In this document: piece by piece, positions 38,753 to 48,088 of the stretch
How the letters are laid out: each line of letters starts with the position of its first letter
How positions within the stretch are numbered: position 1 is the first letter of the stretch
Assembly: GCF_018323885.1 (NCBI RefSeq)
Contig: NZ_AP024586.1
Coordinates: forward strand, 1 to 64,000
Source of the DNA: Citrobacter amalonaticus
GTDB taxonomy: Bacteria; Pseudomonadota; Gammaproteobacteria; Enterobacterales; Enterobacteriaceae
Length of the DNA: 64,000 nucleotides
Reading direction: 5' to 3'
Notes under the pieces: model-generated
What the model was told of the DNA's origin: nothing
The model's database searches: none
What the model saw: only the letters and a program-made list of their open reading frames with translations
Translations under genes and position numbers: made by a program

Positions 38753-40138
38753 TTACTCTACCCAACCGCCACCCAGCGCAGTGAACAGATTAATTTCATT
38801 GACCTGCCGGGAATAGGTAAGATCCAGAATGGCTTGCTGCGTGGTGAACAGAGAACGTTCTGCATCAAGCACTTCGATATAACTGACGGCGCCACTGGAA
38901 TATAATCCTCTGGCGCGCTGAAGCGTTATCTGCAATGAGTCAAGATAACGCTGTTGTGCCTCCAGTTGCTGATTAATGCTGTCCCGCAGCGCGAGCGTGT
39001 CAGCAACCTCTTTAAATGCCGCCTGAATTTTTTGTTCGTAATTAACCACCGACTGCTGCTGACGAATTTCAGCGAGTTTCAGATTGGCTTTGTTTCTGCC
39101 GGCATTAAAAATCGGGATGTCAATTTTCGGGATAAAATTCCACATTCCACTCGCCGGTGTGAAGAGGCTGGATAATTCCGTGCTGCTTGCCGAAAGCCCG
39201 CTGGTCAGCGTGATGGACGGGAAAAAGGCGGCACGCGCTGCGCCGATATTGGCATCAGCGGCTTTAAGCTGATATTCCGCCTCCATAATATCCGGCCGCT
39301 GCAGCAAAATCTGCGATGACAGGTTTGGTGGCAGTTTTACTGGTTTGATCGCATTGCCTTCCATCCTTTTTTCCGATGGAAGCGCGCGATACGTTCCCAG
39401 TACCAGCTGCAGGGCATTATTGGCCTGAGCCAGGTCGCCTTCTCGCCTGGCGATCTCTGCACGGGTACTTTCTATCTGCCCGCGAGCCTGCTCCAGTGCC
39501 AGAACGTTTGTACTGCCGGTGACCAGCTGTTTCTCAACGAACGCATAGGACTGTTCGTAATTCTTCAGCGTCTCCCGTGCGATACGGAGTTGTTCATAAG
39601 CCAGTTGCTGACTGAAATAGCTCTGGGAAACATTTGAGACCAGCAGGATATGTACGGCACGACGGGCTTCTTCGCTGGCGAAATAGTTCTGCCTGTCAGA
39701 CTCGCTCATATTTTTGAGCTTGCCGAAAAAATCGAGCTCGTAGCTGAGCGTCAGACCTGCGTCATATTCTTGGGTGGTCGGTTTGTCCCCTTTCAGTCCA
39801 CCACTGTAGGTGATCCCTGAGGAAGCATTTAGCTGAGGATAACGGTCTGCATCCGTGACGTTGTACTGAGCCCGGGCCTCTTCCACCTTGAGGGCGGCCA
39901 TTCTGAGATCGCGGTTGTTGGTCAGGGCTTCAGCGATAAGCCGGGTCACCTCGGGATCGGCAAAAAAGTTACGCCACCCGGTGTCCTGGTATCCCGTCAC
40001 CGCCGGCTCCAGGCTGTTGCGGGACAGGGAGAACTGCTGGGGTACCGGTGCTGCCGGCCGCTGATATTCGGGCGCCAGAGAGACACAGCCTGCCAGGATG
40101 AATATCGTGCTGATGCTAAGTAGTTTTAATTTGAACAT
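38753..40138 (-). CDS. silC: Outer-membrane channel SilC
   Basis: A 461-residue TolC-type lipoprotein. ATG 40138 is chosen because the lipoprotein signal MFKLKLLSISTIFILAGC begins there; the frame opens earlier, at 40441, across the silR promoter. The Cys after LAG is lipid-attached. The helical-barrel repeats (LRMAALKVEEARAQY... and its second copy) are typical. It forms the outer-membrane exit for SilA/B. First gene of the operon, behind the SilR box at 40238-40261. Confidence 0.94.
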   Translation of the reverse strand: MFKLKLLSISTIFILAGCVSLAPEYQRPAAPVPQQFSLSRNSLEPAVTGYQDTGWRNFFADPEVTRLIAEALTNNRDLRMAALKVEEARAQYNVTDADRYPQLNASSGITYSGGLKGDKPTTQEYDAGLTLSYELDFFGKLKNMSESDRQNYFASEEARRAVHILLVSNVSQSYFSQQLAYEQLRIARETLKNYEQSYAFVEKQLVTGSTNVLALEQARGQIESTRAEIARREGDLAQANNALQLVLGTYRALPSEKRMEGNAIKPVKLPPNLSSQILLQRPDIMEAEYQLKAADANIGAARAAFFPSITLTSGLSASSTELSSLFTPASGMWNFIPKIDIPIFNAGRNKANLKLAEIRQQQSVVNYEQKIQAAFKEVADTLALRDSINQQLEAQQRYLDSLQITLQRARGLYSSGAVSYIEVLDAERSLFTTQQAILDLTYSRQVNEINLFTALGGGWVE

Positions 40139-40237
40139 AACGCTTCTCGTCCAGGCCGACCTGGTAAATGGTTCAAATGAAGTCCGGATTATTGATAGGG
40201 ATACTTTACAGAACGCTCTCTGTTTGCCGGGTGACAG

Positions 40238-40261
40238 AATAATGACAATGTTGTCATTATT
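40238..40261. promoter_or_regulatory. SilR/CusR-type box between silC and silR
   Basis: A perfect 11-bp inverted repeat, AATAATGACAA-TG-TTGTCATTATT, 100 bases before silC and 67 before silR. The ATGACAA...TTGTCAT core is the CusR-type box and recurs before silE. Confidence 0.85.
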
Positions 40262-40327
40262 GCTGTCATCCGTTGATAACGGTCGTGGGCACAATAGAAT
40301 GACATTAGCAGCCTGTCGGAGAGAAAG

Positions 40328-41008
40328 ATGAAAATACTGATCGTTGAAGACGAAATGAAAACCGGTGAATACCTCAGCAAGGGGCTGACTGAAGCCGGAT
40401 TCGTGGTCGATCATGCTGATAATGGCCTGACCGGCTATCATCTCGCCATGACTGCCGAGTATGATTTGGTGATCCTGGATATCATGCTGCCTGACGTGAA
40501 CGGCTGGGATATCATCCGTATGCTGCGCAATGCCGGCAAGGGGATGCCGGTATTATTACTGACCGCCCTCGGCACGATTGAACACCGCGTAAAAGGGCTT
40601 GAGCTGGGCGCGGATGATTACCTGGTAAAACCTTTCGCGTTTGCTGAGCTTCTCGCCCGGGTACGAACCCTGCTGCGACGGGGTAATACGGTGATCACGG
40701 AGAGCCAGTTCCAGGTGGCCGACCTTACGATTGATCTTGTATCAAGAAAGGTCAGTCGCGCCGGGAACCGCATTTTATTGACCAGTAAGGAGTTCAGTCT
40801 GCTGGAGTTTTTCCTTCGTCATCAGGGGGAAGTACTCCCGCGCTCTCTGATTGCCTCTCAGGTCTGGGACATGAATTTTGACAGTGACACGAATGCCATT
40901 GACGTCGCGGTCAAGCGGCTTCGCGCTAAAATAGACAATGATTACGAGCCGAAGCTTATCCAGACGGTACGGGGCGTGGGCTACATGCTTGAGGTCCCTG
41001 ATGCGTAA
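40328..41008 (+). CDS. silR: Silver response regulator SilR
   Basis: A 226-residue OmpR-family regulator: receiver with phospho-Asp in LVILDIMLP and Lys in YLVKPFAF, and a winged-helix effector domain ([15 protein letters not shown]). It overlaps silS by eight bases. It is divergent from silCFBAGP and, when phosphorylated by SilS, activates that operon and silE. Confidence 0.94.
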   Translation: MKILIVEDEMKTGEYLSKGLTEAGFVVDHADNGLTGYHLAMTAEYDLVILDIMLPDVNGWDIIRMLRNAGKGMPVLLLTALGTIEHRVKGLELGADDYLVKPFAFAELLARVRTLLRRGNTVITESQFQVADLTIDLVSRKVSRAGNRILLTSKEFSLLEFFLRHQGEVLPRSLIASQVWDMNFDSDTNAIDVAVKRLRAKIDNDYEPKLIQTVRGVGYMLEVPDA

Positions 41009-42479
41009 AATGCTCTCCAGGCGCCCTTTCTCTCTCGCCCTGCGGCTGACCTTTTTTATCAGCCTGTCCACGATACTGGCGTTTATCGCCTTTACCTGGT
41101 TTATGCTGCATTCCGTTGAGAATCATTTTGCCGAGCAGGATGTCAGCGATCTGCAACAAATCAGCAAGACAATGCACGGCATACTCCAGTCGCCGTCCGA
41201 TCCTGATGAAAAAAAGATAAGCAAAATAAAGGAGTCGATTGCCAGTTACCGTAACGTTGCCGTTCTGCTGATGGATCCGCAGGGAAATATCCTGTTCACT
41301 TCGGCACAGGGGGCGGCATTACGTCCGGCGATGAAGACGGCGGACTTCGGCTCACACTGTCGCGCGCAGGATGTTTTTCTCTGGACGGTGGAAGATCCGG
41401 TCATGCCCGTGCACGGCGGGCCGGGCATGAAGATGGAAACCTACCGGATTATCGCCTCTTCAGGAACCGCGACACTGCAGGGAAAAAACCAGAACTATGT
41501 CCTGCTGACGGGACTCTCCATCAATTTTCATCTTCACTATCTCGACGCACTGAAAAAGAATCTGATCGCGATTGCTGTGGTAATAAGTCTGCTGATTGTG
41601 CTCATCATCCGCGTTGCAGTTCGTCAGGGACATCTGCCCCTGCGTAACGTCAGTAATGCCATTAAAAATATCACCTCGGAAAATCTTGATGCGCGTCTGG
41701 AACCCTCACGTGTGCCCATTGAGCTGGAGCAGCTGGTCGTCTCTTTCAATCACATGATTGAGAAAATTGAGGATGTTTTTACCCGACAGGCCAATTTTTC
41801 TGCCGATATTGCACACGAGATCAGAACGCCGATTACTAATCTCGTGACGCAAACTGAAATTGCACTGAGTCAGGACCGGACGCAGAAGGAACTTGAGGAT
41901 GTCCTCTACTCCAGTCTTGAGGAATATAACCGGATGACCAAGATGGTCAGCGATATGCTTTTCCTGGCGCAGGCGGATAATAATCAGCTGATCCCGGACC
42001 GGGTCATGTTCGACCTGAGTGCGGAGATCATCAAAGTCTTCGATTTCTTCGAAGCCTGGGCGGAGGAACGTAACATCACATTGAAATTCAACGGGGTGCA
42101 TTGCCTTATCGAAGGTGATCCCCAGATGTTCAGGCGCGCCATCAACAATCTGCTCTCTAATGCCCTGCGCTATACGCCGGAAGGTCAGGCGGTAACCGTA
42201 TCGATAAAGGAACAGGAAAATTATTTCGAACTCATGATTGAAAATCCGGGGAAACCAATCCCTGAAGAGCATTTATCAAGGCTTTTTGACCGCTTTTATC
42301 GTGTGGATCCTTCCAGGCAACGGAAAGGTGAAGGCAGTGGAATAGGGCTTGCTATTGTAAAGTCAATCGTGGAAGCACATCACGGCAGGGTCCATGTGGA
42401 ATCGGATGTACGCTCGACACGTTTCATATTATCAGTACCAAGGTTTGAAAATATAATAAATAGCACCCCACAATCGTGA
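41001..42479 (+). CDS. silS: Silver sensor histidine kinase SilS
   Basis: A 492-residue kinase from ATG 41001, inside the end of silR; the frame opens earlier but inside silR. It has two membrane helices around a periplasmic sensor loop (about 35-185), the phospho-His in [13 protein letters not shown] box [12 protein letters not shown] and G box [10 protein letters not shown]. It senses periplasmic Ag(+)/Cu(+). Confidence 0.94.
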   Translation: MRKMLSRRPFSLALRLTFFISLSTILAFIAFTWFMLHSVENHFAEQDVSDLQQISKTMHGILQSPSDPDEKKISKIKESIASYRNVAVLLMDPQGNILFTSAQGAALRPAMKTADFGSHCRAQDVFLWTVEDPVMPVHGGPGMKMETYRIIASSGTATLQGKNQNYVLLTGLSINFHLHYLDALKKNLIAIAVVISLLIVLIIRVAVRQGHLPLRNVSNAIKNITSENLDARLEPSRVPIELEQLVVSFNHMIEKIEDVFTRQANFSADIAHEIRTPITNLVTQTEIALSQDRTQKELEDVLYSSLEEYNRMTKMVSDMLFLAQADNNQLIPDRVMFDLSAEIIKVFDFFEAWAEERNITLKFNGVHCLIEGDPQMFRRAINNLLSNALRYTPEGQAVTVSIKEQENYFELMIENPGKPIPEEHLSRLFDRFYRVDPSRQRKGEGSGIGLAIVKSIVEAHHGRVHVESDVRSTRFILSVPRFENIINSTPQS

Positions 42480-42493
42480 TTTAAGGGAATAAA

Positions 42494-42509
42494 ATGACAA
42501 AGTTGTCAT
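42494..42509. promoter_or_regulatory. SilR-type box upstream of silE
   Basis: ATGACAA-AG-TTGTCAT, 7-bp arms, 205 bases before silE; the same core as the box between silC and silR. Confidence 0.75.
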
Positions 42510-42713
42510 CAGCCTGTCACGAGGCAAACAGAAGCCATTCGATATAATTAGTGCAACTTATCAGGAAGGCTTTATTACCTGCCAGGAAATGTTTCCAGGA
42601 GAATATACAGCCAGCCACCCGGTAAAACAGGTTAAGCGAAACAGCATTCTGTTTTCACTGAATGCGCTGACTTCAGTAACCGGACATCACTAATTCAGGA
42701 ATGGAGAATTACC

Positions 42714-43145
42714 ATGAAAAAAATTGTACTGGCAACTGCTTTAGGTTTTGGCCTGGTGTCTGCGTCATGGGCCGCTGAAACCGTGAATATTCACGAGCGC
42801 GTCAATAATGCCCAGGCTCCGGCTCACCAGATACAGTCAGCTTCTATCCCGTCAGCAGTCCAGGGGGAGACCTCCCGGATGGCCGGAATGAATCAGCATG
42901 AACAGGCCATCATTGCTCATGAAACCATGAATAATGGCTCTGCGGAAGCGCACCAGAAAATGGCTGAAAACCATCAAAAGATGATGGGAAACATTGCCGT
43001 CAACGATACCCGCCCGTCAGTCTCGTTCGCAGCGATGAATGAACATGAAAGAGCGGCCGTAGCCCATGAAACCATGAATAACGGCCAGTCCGGGGCGCAC
43101 CAGGCGATGGCTGAAGCGCATCGCCGCATGATCAACGCTGGCTGA
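42714..43145 (+). CDS. silE: Periplasmic silver-binding protein SilE
   Basis: A 143-residue protein with a signal peptide (MKKIVLATALGFGLVSASWA) and an intrinsically disordered Met/His-rich mature part: repeated MNQHEQAIIAHETMNN, MNEHERAAVAHETMNN, HQKMAENHQKMM. SilE binds several Ag(+) ions and folds on binding, acting as a metal sponge. Own promoter with SilR-type box; followed by a strong terminator. Confidence 0.95.
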   Translation: MKKIVLATALGFGLVSASWAAETVNIHERVNNAQAPAHQIQSASIPSAVQGETSRMAGMNQHEQAIIAHETMNNGSAEAHQKMAENHQKMMGNIAVNDTRPSVSFAAMNEHERAAVAHETMNNGQSGAHQAMAEAHRRMINAG

Positions 43146-43221
43146 GTACCGCTGTAGTATGAGTGCTGTTACCTTTTCCTTGATAGATATTTCCTTAACC
43201 GGATATGTTGCTGCATTTTTG

Positions 43222-43242
43222 CCCCCGAACGGGGGTTTTTTT
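43222..43242 (+). terminator. Terminator of silE
   Basis: CCCCC-GAAC-GGGGG followed by seven Ts. Confidence 0.85.
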
Positions 43243-43293
43243 ATCCCTCTCAGCTACAATTATCCTGTATCAACCTGAATAAGGATTAATTGC

Positions 43294-43644
43294 ATGAAAA
43301 TCAAAACCTCCCTTCTGGTTATTTTAATGTTATCCATGCCTGCTATTTCTGCTGAACATTCTGATATGAAGATGGGTGACATGGGGTCATCCGCCTCGTC
43401 GCAGGCATATATGTCCGGCATGAATGAAATGCATGAGAAGATGATGGCTGCGGTTAAGGAACCCGACCCTGACAAAGCCTTTGCAAAAGGCATGATCGCA
43501 CACCATGAAGGCGCAATAGCCATGGCTGAAACGGAGCTCAAATACGGCAAGGATCCGGAAATGAGAAAACTGGCTGAGGACATCATTAAAGCGCAGAAAG
43601 GCGAAATCGACCAGATGAACAAATGGCTTGATAACCAGAAATAA
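43294..43644 (+). CDS. DUF305 family periplasmic protein
   Basis: A 116-residue protein with a signal peptide (MKIKTSLLVILMLSMPAISA), a Met-rich start (MKMGDMGS, MSGMNEMHEKMM) and the DUF305 signature FAKGMIAHHEGAIAMAE. DUF305/CopM-type proteins bind copper or silver in the periplasm. It ends the island on this side, after silE. Confidence 0.88.
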   Translation: MKIKTSLLVILMLSMPAISAEHSDMKMGDMGSSASSQAYMSGMNEMHEKMMAAVKEPDPDKAFAKGMIAHHEGAIAMAETELKYGKDPEMRKLAEDIIKAQKGEIDQMNKWLDNQK

Positions 43645-43722
43645 GGGTTGTCAATACTGTATGCCGGGCGTGAATTTTATATCGTACCCAGAGTACAGGG
43701 GATCTGTTAATCGTTAATTAAT

Positions 43723-43752
43723 AAAAACCCGAATTATTCCGGGTTTTTATTT
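43723..43752. terminator. Bidirectional terminator at the island edge
   Basis: Arms AAAAACCCG and CGGGTTTTT, with T-runs on both strands, between the DUF305 gene and the convergent OLD nuclease gene. Confidence 0.75.
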
Positions 43753-43815
43753 TATTACCACTGAAGTCAGTTTTTCTGGAATGAGGGAGTCCGTCTGAGT
43801 TTCTCTGCCGATTAT

Positions 43816-45642
43816 TCAGTGCGTCATGGCGATAATTTCGGTCAGGATCTCTTTCAGCTCCACTCTTTCCTGCACACCATCATGATAGGTGGATCTGGCG
43901 ATGATTTTATCACCTGTCATCCGGGGCCAGAATGTATCCAGTACATTATCAGGCTTCATGCCGACCGCCCTGCCGATAATTTTTTTTGCATCACAGGTGT
44001 CCGTATAGGTGACCTGTACGCCGGTGAGTTCATGAATGAGATCCGGGCAAAGATAATTCTCTATCTCGCGCTTACGCGTGGCAAAAAACATCCTCCCGGC
44101 CTCCTCGACTTCTTTCTTTCGCTTCTGAATTGACTGGGCCTGAGAGGGATCTCCGCCCGTATCGGAGTCCAGAAATACGCACCAGGGGAGGCCCAGATCG
44201 TTGGCCAGGTTTAAGGTGACCCAGTGCTTGACACTCCCGCACCCCCCTATCAGAACAGGCACAACGCTGACATCTTCCAGGCAGGCGGGCAGTACACCGG
44301 ACTGCTTCAGTGAACGTGCGGCATGCCTCAGGAAGGTGACATCCGATTTTCCTTCAACCAGCACAATGCCTTTCGCGCGTTCCATGCCGGTTTCCGGCAG
44401 CACTCCCAGGCTTTCCGTGGCTTCCTTCAGTACCGCGTGAACCGGCATTTTTACGACAGGTTCTCCTGACCGATCCCGGGTAACATAACGAACACCGTCG
44501 ACAGGGATCAGTCCGGCAAGTGCCGGCACATGAGTGGTGACAATAATCTGACGGTGTGGCTGGCAGGCTAACGCCAGCAGCGCTTTCATCAGCAGAACCT
44601 GGTAGTTCGGATGCTGGGATGTTTCAGGCTCTTCGATGGCGTAAATGACATTTCGCTGCGTATTCGCCACCATTTTCTCGGCTTCAGCCCTGAAAAAATT
44701 CAGCAGAATAAGCCGCCTTATCCCGCTACCCCGCTTATTGATGGGGATACCATTTTCCCCGTCCAGGGTGAAACTGAAGGTCCACTTCGGTTTCTCCCTA
44801 AATCGTGGCGTCAGTTCACTGGCGAGTTCGGGAGCCATTTCCCGTAATTTATCCAGCGTACGCCGGGCGACATCCAGCACGCTGTCCTGAATTTCGTTTT
44901 CAAGCGCGGTGATTTTATCCTGCAGTGCAGCCTGAGCATCCTTCACCGCCTGCTGAAGGGGATTTTTGGCTTCGGAATCCCCGTCGCTGCTCTCCCTGTC
45001 GGCTTTAAAGAGCGCAAACGTGGGCAGTAAATCAAGGATCTTGCCCCACAGCGATTTTGTGTCGGTACCAAACTCCTTGTCGACATCCAGTAAAATTTCC
45101 GCGCAGTCATAAGGAACGGCTGCTTCCCTGATAGCCTGGCGCCATAAGGATGCCGTGCGTTTATCTGCCACATTTTCTTCAACGGCTTTTCCCACGGCCC
45201 TGAGCTCCGCCATTTTCATCCCCATTAAATTTCTCAGGGGCTCGTGCGCAGGATGCATGCAGCGGATGCAGGTTTGTTCAGGTTTACCTGTCGTTGTGGC
45301 TTTAAAGGATTTTACGATCTCGAAATTACCGTCTTTATTGAGAAGATGTTCAGAGGCGAGTGTGGTCTGCACGCGTTCGTCGATAATTATAGACTCCGGC
45401 AGATCATCAAACTCGCACGCGATTTCAAAACGGCTCGCGCCTTCTCTCAGGCTGAAGCAGTTCATGTCATTTCTGTCAGCCTTCATCCCTTCCGTTTCAA
45501 AAAAAATAGCCAGAGCCTCAAGAATGGTGGACTTGCCGAAATCATTACGCCCGACAATACCCGTCATTCCCTCATCAATGTTTATTTCCGTAGTGTTCCT
45601 GTAGCCCCTGAAATTTGTCAGTTTTATTTTTCTGAGTCGCAT
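43816..45642 (-). CDS. OLD-family ATPase-nuclease, candidate anti-phage gene
   Basis: A 608-residue protein. The N-terminal ABC/SMC-like ATPase opens LRKIKLTNFRGYRN, with Walker A GRNDFGKST at about 31 and Walker B VIYAIEEPET at about 345, separated by a coiled region. The C-terminal Toprim domain shows VLVEGKSDVTFLRHA at about 420 and the DxD in FLDSDTGG at about 490. This order defines OLD (overcoming lysogenization defect) nucleases. No UvrD-like GajB partner is adjacent, so it is class 1-like, acting alone. Several OLD proteins block phages; that role here is inferred. Confidence 0.82.
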   Translation of the reverse strand: MRLRKIKLTNFRGYRNTTEINIDEGMTGIVGRNDFGKSTILEALAIFFETEGMKADRNDMNCFSLREGASRFEIACEFDDLPESIIIDERVQTTLASEHLLNKDGNFEIVKSFKATTTGKPEQTCIRCMHPAHEPLRNLMGMKMAELRAVGKAVEENVADKRTASLWRQAIREAAVPYDCAEILLDVDKEFGTDTKSLWGKILDLLPTFALFKADRESSDGDSEAKNPLQQAVKDAQAALQDKITALENEIQDSVLDVARRTLDKLREMAPELASELTPRFREKPKWTFSFTLDGENGIPINKRGSGIRRLILLNFFRAEAEKMVANTQRNVIYAIEEPETSQHPNYQVLLMKALLALACQPHRQIIVTTHVPALAGLIPVDGVRYVTRDRSGEPVVKMPVHAVLKEATESLGVLPETGMERAKGIVLVEGKSDVTFLRHAARSLKQSGVLPACLEDVSVVPVLIGGCGSVKHWVTLNLANDLGLPWCVFLDSDTGGDPSQAQSIQKRKKEVEEAGRMFFATRKREIENYLCPDLIHELTGVQVTYTDTCDAKKIIGRAVGMKPDNVLDTFWPRMTGDKIIARSTYHDGVQERVELKEILTEIIAMTH

Positions 45643-45965
45643 AGGCAGACCTGCTGTGTATTAGAAAAGGGGAACCCGAAGTCAGAAAGTGATATTTTTC
45701 AGAACCAGTCTGACCCGTATCAGCATATCTCACCTGCTCTCATAAATTTTGATCGCGCCCCGCTTTCTGAGAATCCCTTCCTTTGATAAATACCTGGCGA
45801 ACAAAACGTGTCAGGGCATTCGCCACCGGACGCTGGCTGAGATGAGCTGTGGCGACAGGCTGCTTGCCGGTCATGCCAGCCCGGATCTGAGCTGTGCCAG
45901 TGACGAAGCCACTGACGGATTTATTGCAACAATGATAATAAAGAATTTTAAATTTGAGCTAAAAA
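45643..45965. other. Intergenic stretch before border motif copy 2
   Basis: No gene is supported. The end carries TTGCAACAATGATAAT, an extra GCAACAAT motif of the kind found inside the border array that follows. Confidence 0.4.
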
Positions 45966-46067
45966 GCAATAATCACCTCAACGCAACAATGTTTGTTCAT
46001 TAGTGCTCTTGTTGCATTAATACTTCTTCGCCTCTCCTGAGATCCGAAAATGACCAAAGTCGGATCT
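45966..46067 (+). repeat. Border motif array, copy 2
   Basis: Exactly 102 bases, like copy 1: GCAATAAT at 0, GCAACAAT at 17, TTAGTGC at 34, GCATTAAT at 47, AGATCCGA at 74 and TCGGATCT at 94 with a 12-base spacer. It separates the OLD nuclease and metal island from the LysR/SDR module. Confidence 0.75.
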
Positions 46068-46143
46068 GGACTGAGTCATCTTAGGGAAGGGTGAAGGAGA
46101 TACGGCAGGAGAGAGTTCAAAGCAAAATGCAGGTGGAAACCGA

Positions 46144-46284
46144 ATGCTGCCGCGAGTGCTTAAGGAACTGGCAAGTAAGGCTCCGTATGCGCGCCCGACC
46201 ATCGTACCCGGATCCTCGCTCACCCTTTACGAGTACCTGCAGGATGGCAAACTCGACGCCGGTGTGGTTGTGGCACCGCCATAG
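46144..46284 (+). pseudogene. LysR-type regulator fragment
   Basis: Forty-six codons from ATG 46144 (MLPRVLKELASKAPYARPTI) to GKLDAGVVVAPP read as the start of a LysR substrate-binding domain, without the HTH part before or the rest after. It lies 77 bases after the motif array. It is probably a remnant left by recombination. Confidence 0.55.
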
Positions 46285-46465
46285 TTTTGAGCCTATGGTT
46301 GTAGGCTCAAAAAAGGGTTATGAGCTGCAAACGGTAAATCAGAAATTCAAAAATGTATTTGAAAGGCAATCCATTGCCAGAATAATGATGTCTTGGAGAC
46401 AACTAATCATGGATCCTAATGATGCATCAGGGTTTATTATGCTAATTTTCATAGTGAATTTAATT

Positions 46466-46711
46466 TTAATTATGGCGAAAAAGCACCATTCCCGCGTGAT
46501 GAAGTTCGTCATTACTGACAAAAGTTCCATCAGCTGTAAAACCGGTGTCGTCCTGATAATAGATTCTATTTCCACGAATATCATAGTCGCCCTGATAGGC
46601 ATTGGCCTGGAAACCTCGGGCTTCATCGTAACGTCCATTAGGAAAAAGCTCATGGCGAATGAACCCATCTTCAGTAACCCAGAGGCCAGTATAAATATGC
46701 TGTTTTTTCAT
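46466..46711 (-). CDS. Atu4866-domain small protein
   Basis: An 81-residue protein (MKKQHIYTGLWVTEDGFIRH, later YYQDDTGFTADGTF and HHAGMVL) of the small Atu4866 beta-rich family, frequently beside SDR and LysR genes as here. Function unknown; the conserved W, H and D residues suggest a lipocalin-like ligand site. The plus-strand frame over it is a shadow. Confidence 0.7.
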   Translation of the reverse strand: MKKQHIYTGLWVTEDGFIRHELFPNGRYDEARGFQANAYQGDYDIRGNRIYYQDDTGFTADGTFVSNDELHHAGMVLFRHN

Positions 46712-46820
46712 ATAATTCCTGATGATATGTATGAGTATTAGAGATGGTTTTTGTATTCGTGTATTATTGCACTGCTCTAAAGAGCAATGCCAGTCACGAG
46801 AAGCGTCTACTTTTGCGATG

Positions 46821-47042
46821 CTACTTTTTTTTGGTAGGGGTTAATTCTGCCGACATATACACCCTGTTTTTAAAAGATGCCCCAAGGATTTCATATGATT
46901 TCCCCTGTTTTGTTGCCAGTGCTGATATTTTTTTCTCAGCGCCCTCGATAGTTGAATCGACTGCCGTAACAGTTTGGGCCGTGGCGCTCAAAGATAATGA
47001 AGAAATAATAATTGCTGCAGTTAAATGATGAATGTTTTTCAT
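46821..47042 (-). CDS. DUF1471 (YhcN/BhsA-like) periplasmic protein
   Basis: A 73-residue protein from ATG 47042, where the signal peptide [20 protein letters not shown] begins. The mature part (AEKKISALATKQGKSYEILG, then RVYMSAELT) is a single DUF1471 domain. Enterobacterial DUF1471 proteins respond to acid, peroxide, metal or biofilm stress. An upstream start at 47105 would bury the signal peptide. Confidence 0.75.
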   Translation of the reverse strand: MKNIHHLTAAIIISSLSLSATAQTVTAVDSTIEGAEKKISALATKQGKSYEILGASFKNRVYMSAELTPTKKK

Positions 47043-47267
47043 GATAACCTTCCTGTTAATGGATTGATGCTGATTTATAAAAGAGGGAATAATGTAAGTT
47101 TTCATTTATTCCCTGTGCCATATTGGTTTCTGCAATTAACACAATGTCAGTGTCAGTTGAGAATGACATAATAAATTAACTATTGTCATTTCATCAGCAG
47201 AGCTTATTCCAGAGACATTAAATAAATAATGATTTCAGATATTTACATCATCCCGCTGCCATACGCT

Positions 47268-47990
47268 TCAGTTTGCGGATGCTGTCGGCCTGATGGTTAT
47301 TTCTGTTGTATCAACGCTTTCCGGAGCCTCAATTACATGTCGTACGGCACGGGCAATATCAGCGGGTTTAAGTGCAACAGAGCGGTATGCATCCATCACC
47401 GCCATGGTTTCAGCATGGGTGATGGTTGAGGCAAGTTCGCTTTCCACAACGCCAGGATTAACGCAGGTCACGCGGATTTTCGAGCTTTCCTGACGTAGAC
47501 CATCAGAAATGGCCCGTACTGCAAACTTGGAGGCGCAATAGACAGCGGCTGTTGGCACAACTGAAAGGGCACCGATAGAGCCAAGGTTAATTATCTGTCC
47601 AGAATCCTGAGCTTCCATCACCGGAAGTACTGCGCCAATTCCCCATAGCACGCCCTTGATATTAACGTCAATCGTACGTTCCCATTCATCCTGTTTGCCG
47701 GCCGCAAGCGGTGAAAGTGGCATGATGCCCGCATTGTTAATCAGAACGTCAACACGACCCCAGTTATCAAGAGCTGACTGCACAAACTGAGCCATGGACA
47801 GTCGGTTTGTGACATCCAGCTCCCGCGCTTCAGCAATACCGCCGGTGCTGCGGATTTCTGCTGCAATGGCTTCGATACGATCCAGTCTGCGTGCCCCTAA
47901 TAGCACCTTCGCACCTGTATTTCCAAGCTCTCGCGCAATCCCTTCCCCAATGCCGCTTGACGCGCCGGTAATTAATATAACTTTATCCAT
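47268..47990 (-). CDS. Short-chain dehydrogenase/reductase
   Basis: A 240-residue classical SDR: cofactor site TGASSGIG, Asp in ELDVTN, NNAGIM, the catalytic Ser in LGSIGAL and YCASK. It is an NAD(P)H-dependent oxidoreductase of unknown substrate. Divergent from a LysR gene across a 98-base spacer, the classical arrangement of a regulator and its target. Confidence 0.88.
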   Translation of the reverse strand: MDKVILITGASSGIGEGIARELGNTGAKVLLGARRLDRIEAIAAEIRSTGGIAEARELDVTNRLSMAQFVQSALDNWGRVDVLINNAGIMPLSPLAAGKQDEWERTIDVNIKGVLWGIGAVLPVMEAQDSGQIINLGSIGALSVVPTAAVYCASKFAVRAISDGLRQESSKIRVTCVNPGVVESELASTITHAETMAVMDAYRSVALKPADIARAVRHVIEAPESVDTTEITIRPTASAN

Positions 47991-48088
47991 CATGTGCTCC
48001 TTCAGTTGAGTTCAGAGAGATGATAGAACTTTATGATTAGTTCCAGTATCCTGCTTTCACTGGACTCAGTGGTTAGCAAAACTAAACA

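Noticed and set aside
20590..43644. The pco-sil island as a novel system
   Set aside because: Gene content and order match the known copper/silver resistance island; only the silP insertion and the paralogue set are noteworthy.
46091..46741. A 216-codon plus-strand frame covering the Atu4866 gene
   Set aside because: The minus-strand product matches a known small family, and the plus frame mixes a LysR remnant in another frame with shadow sequence.
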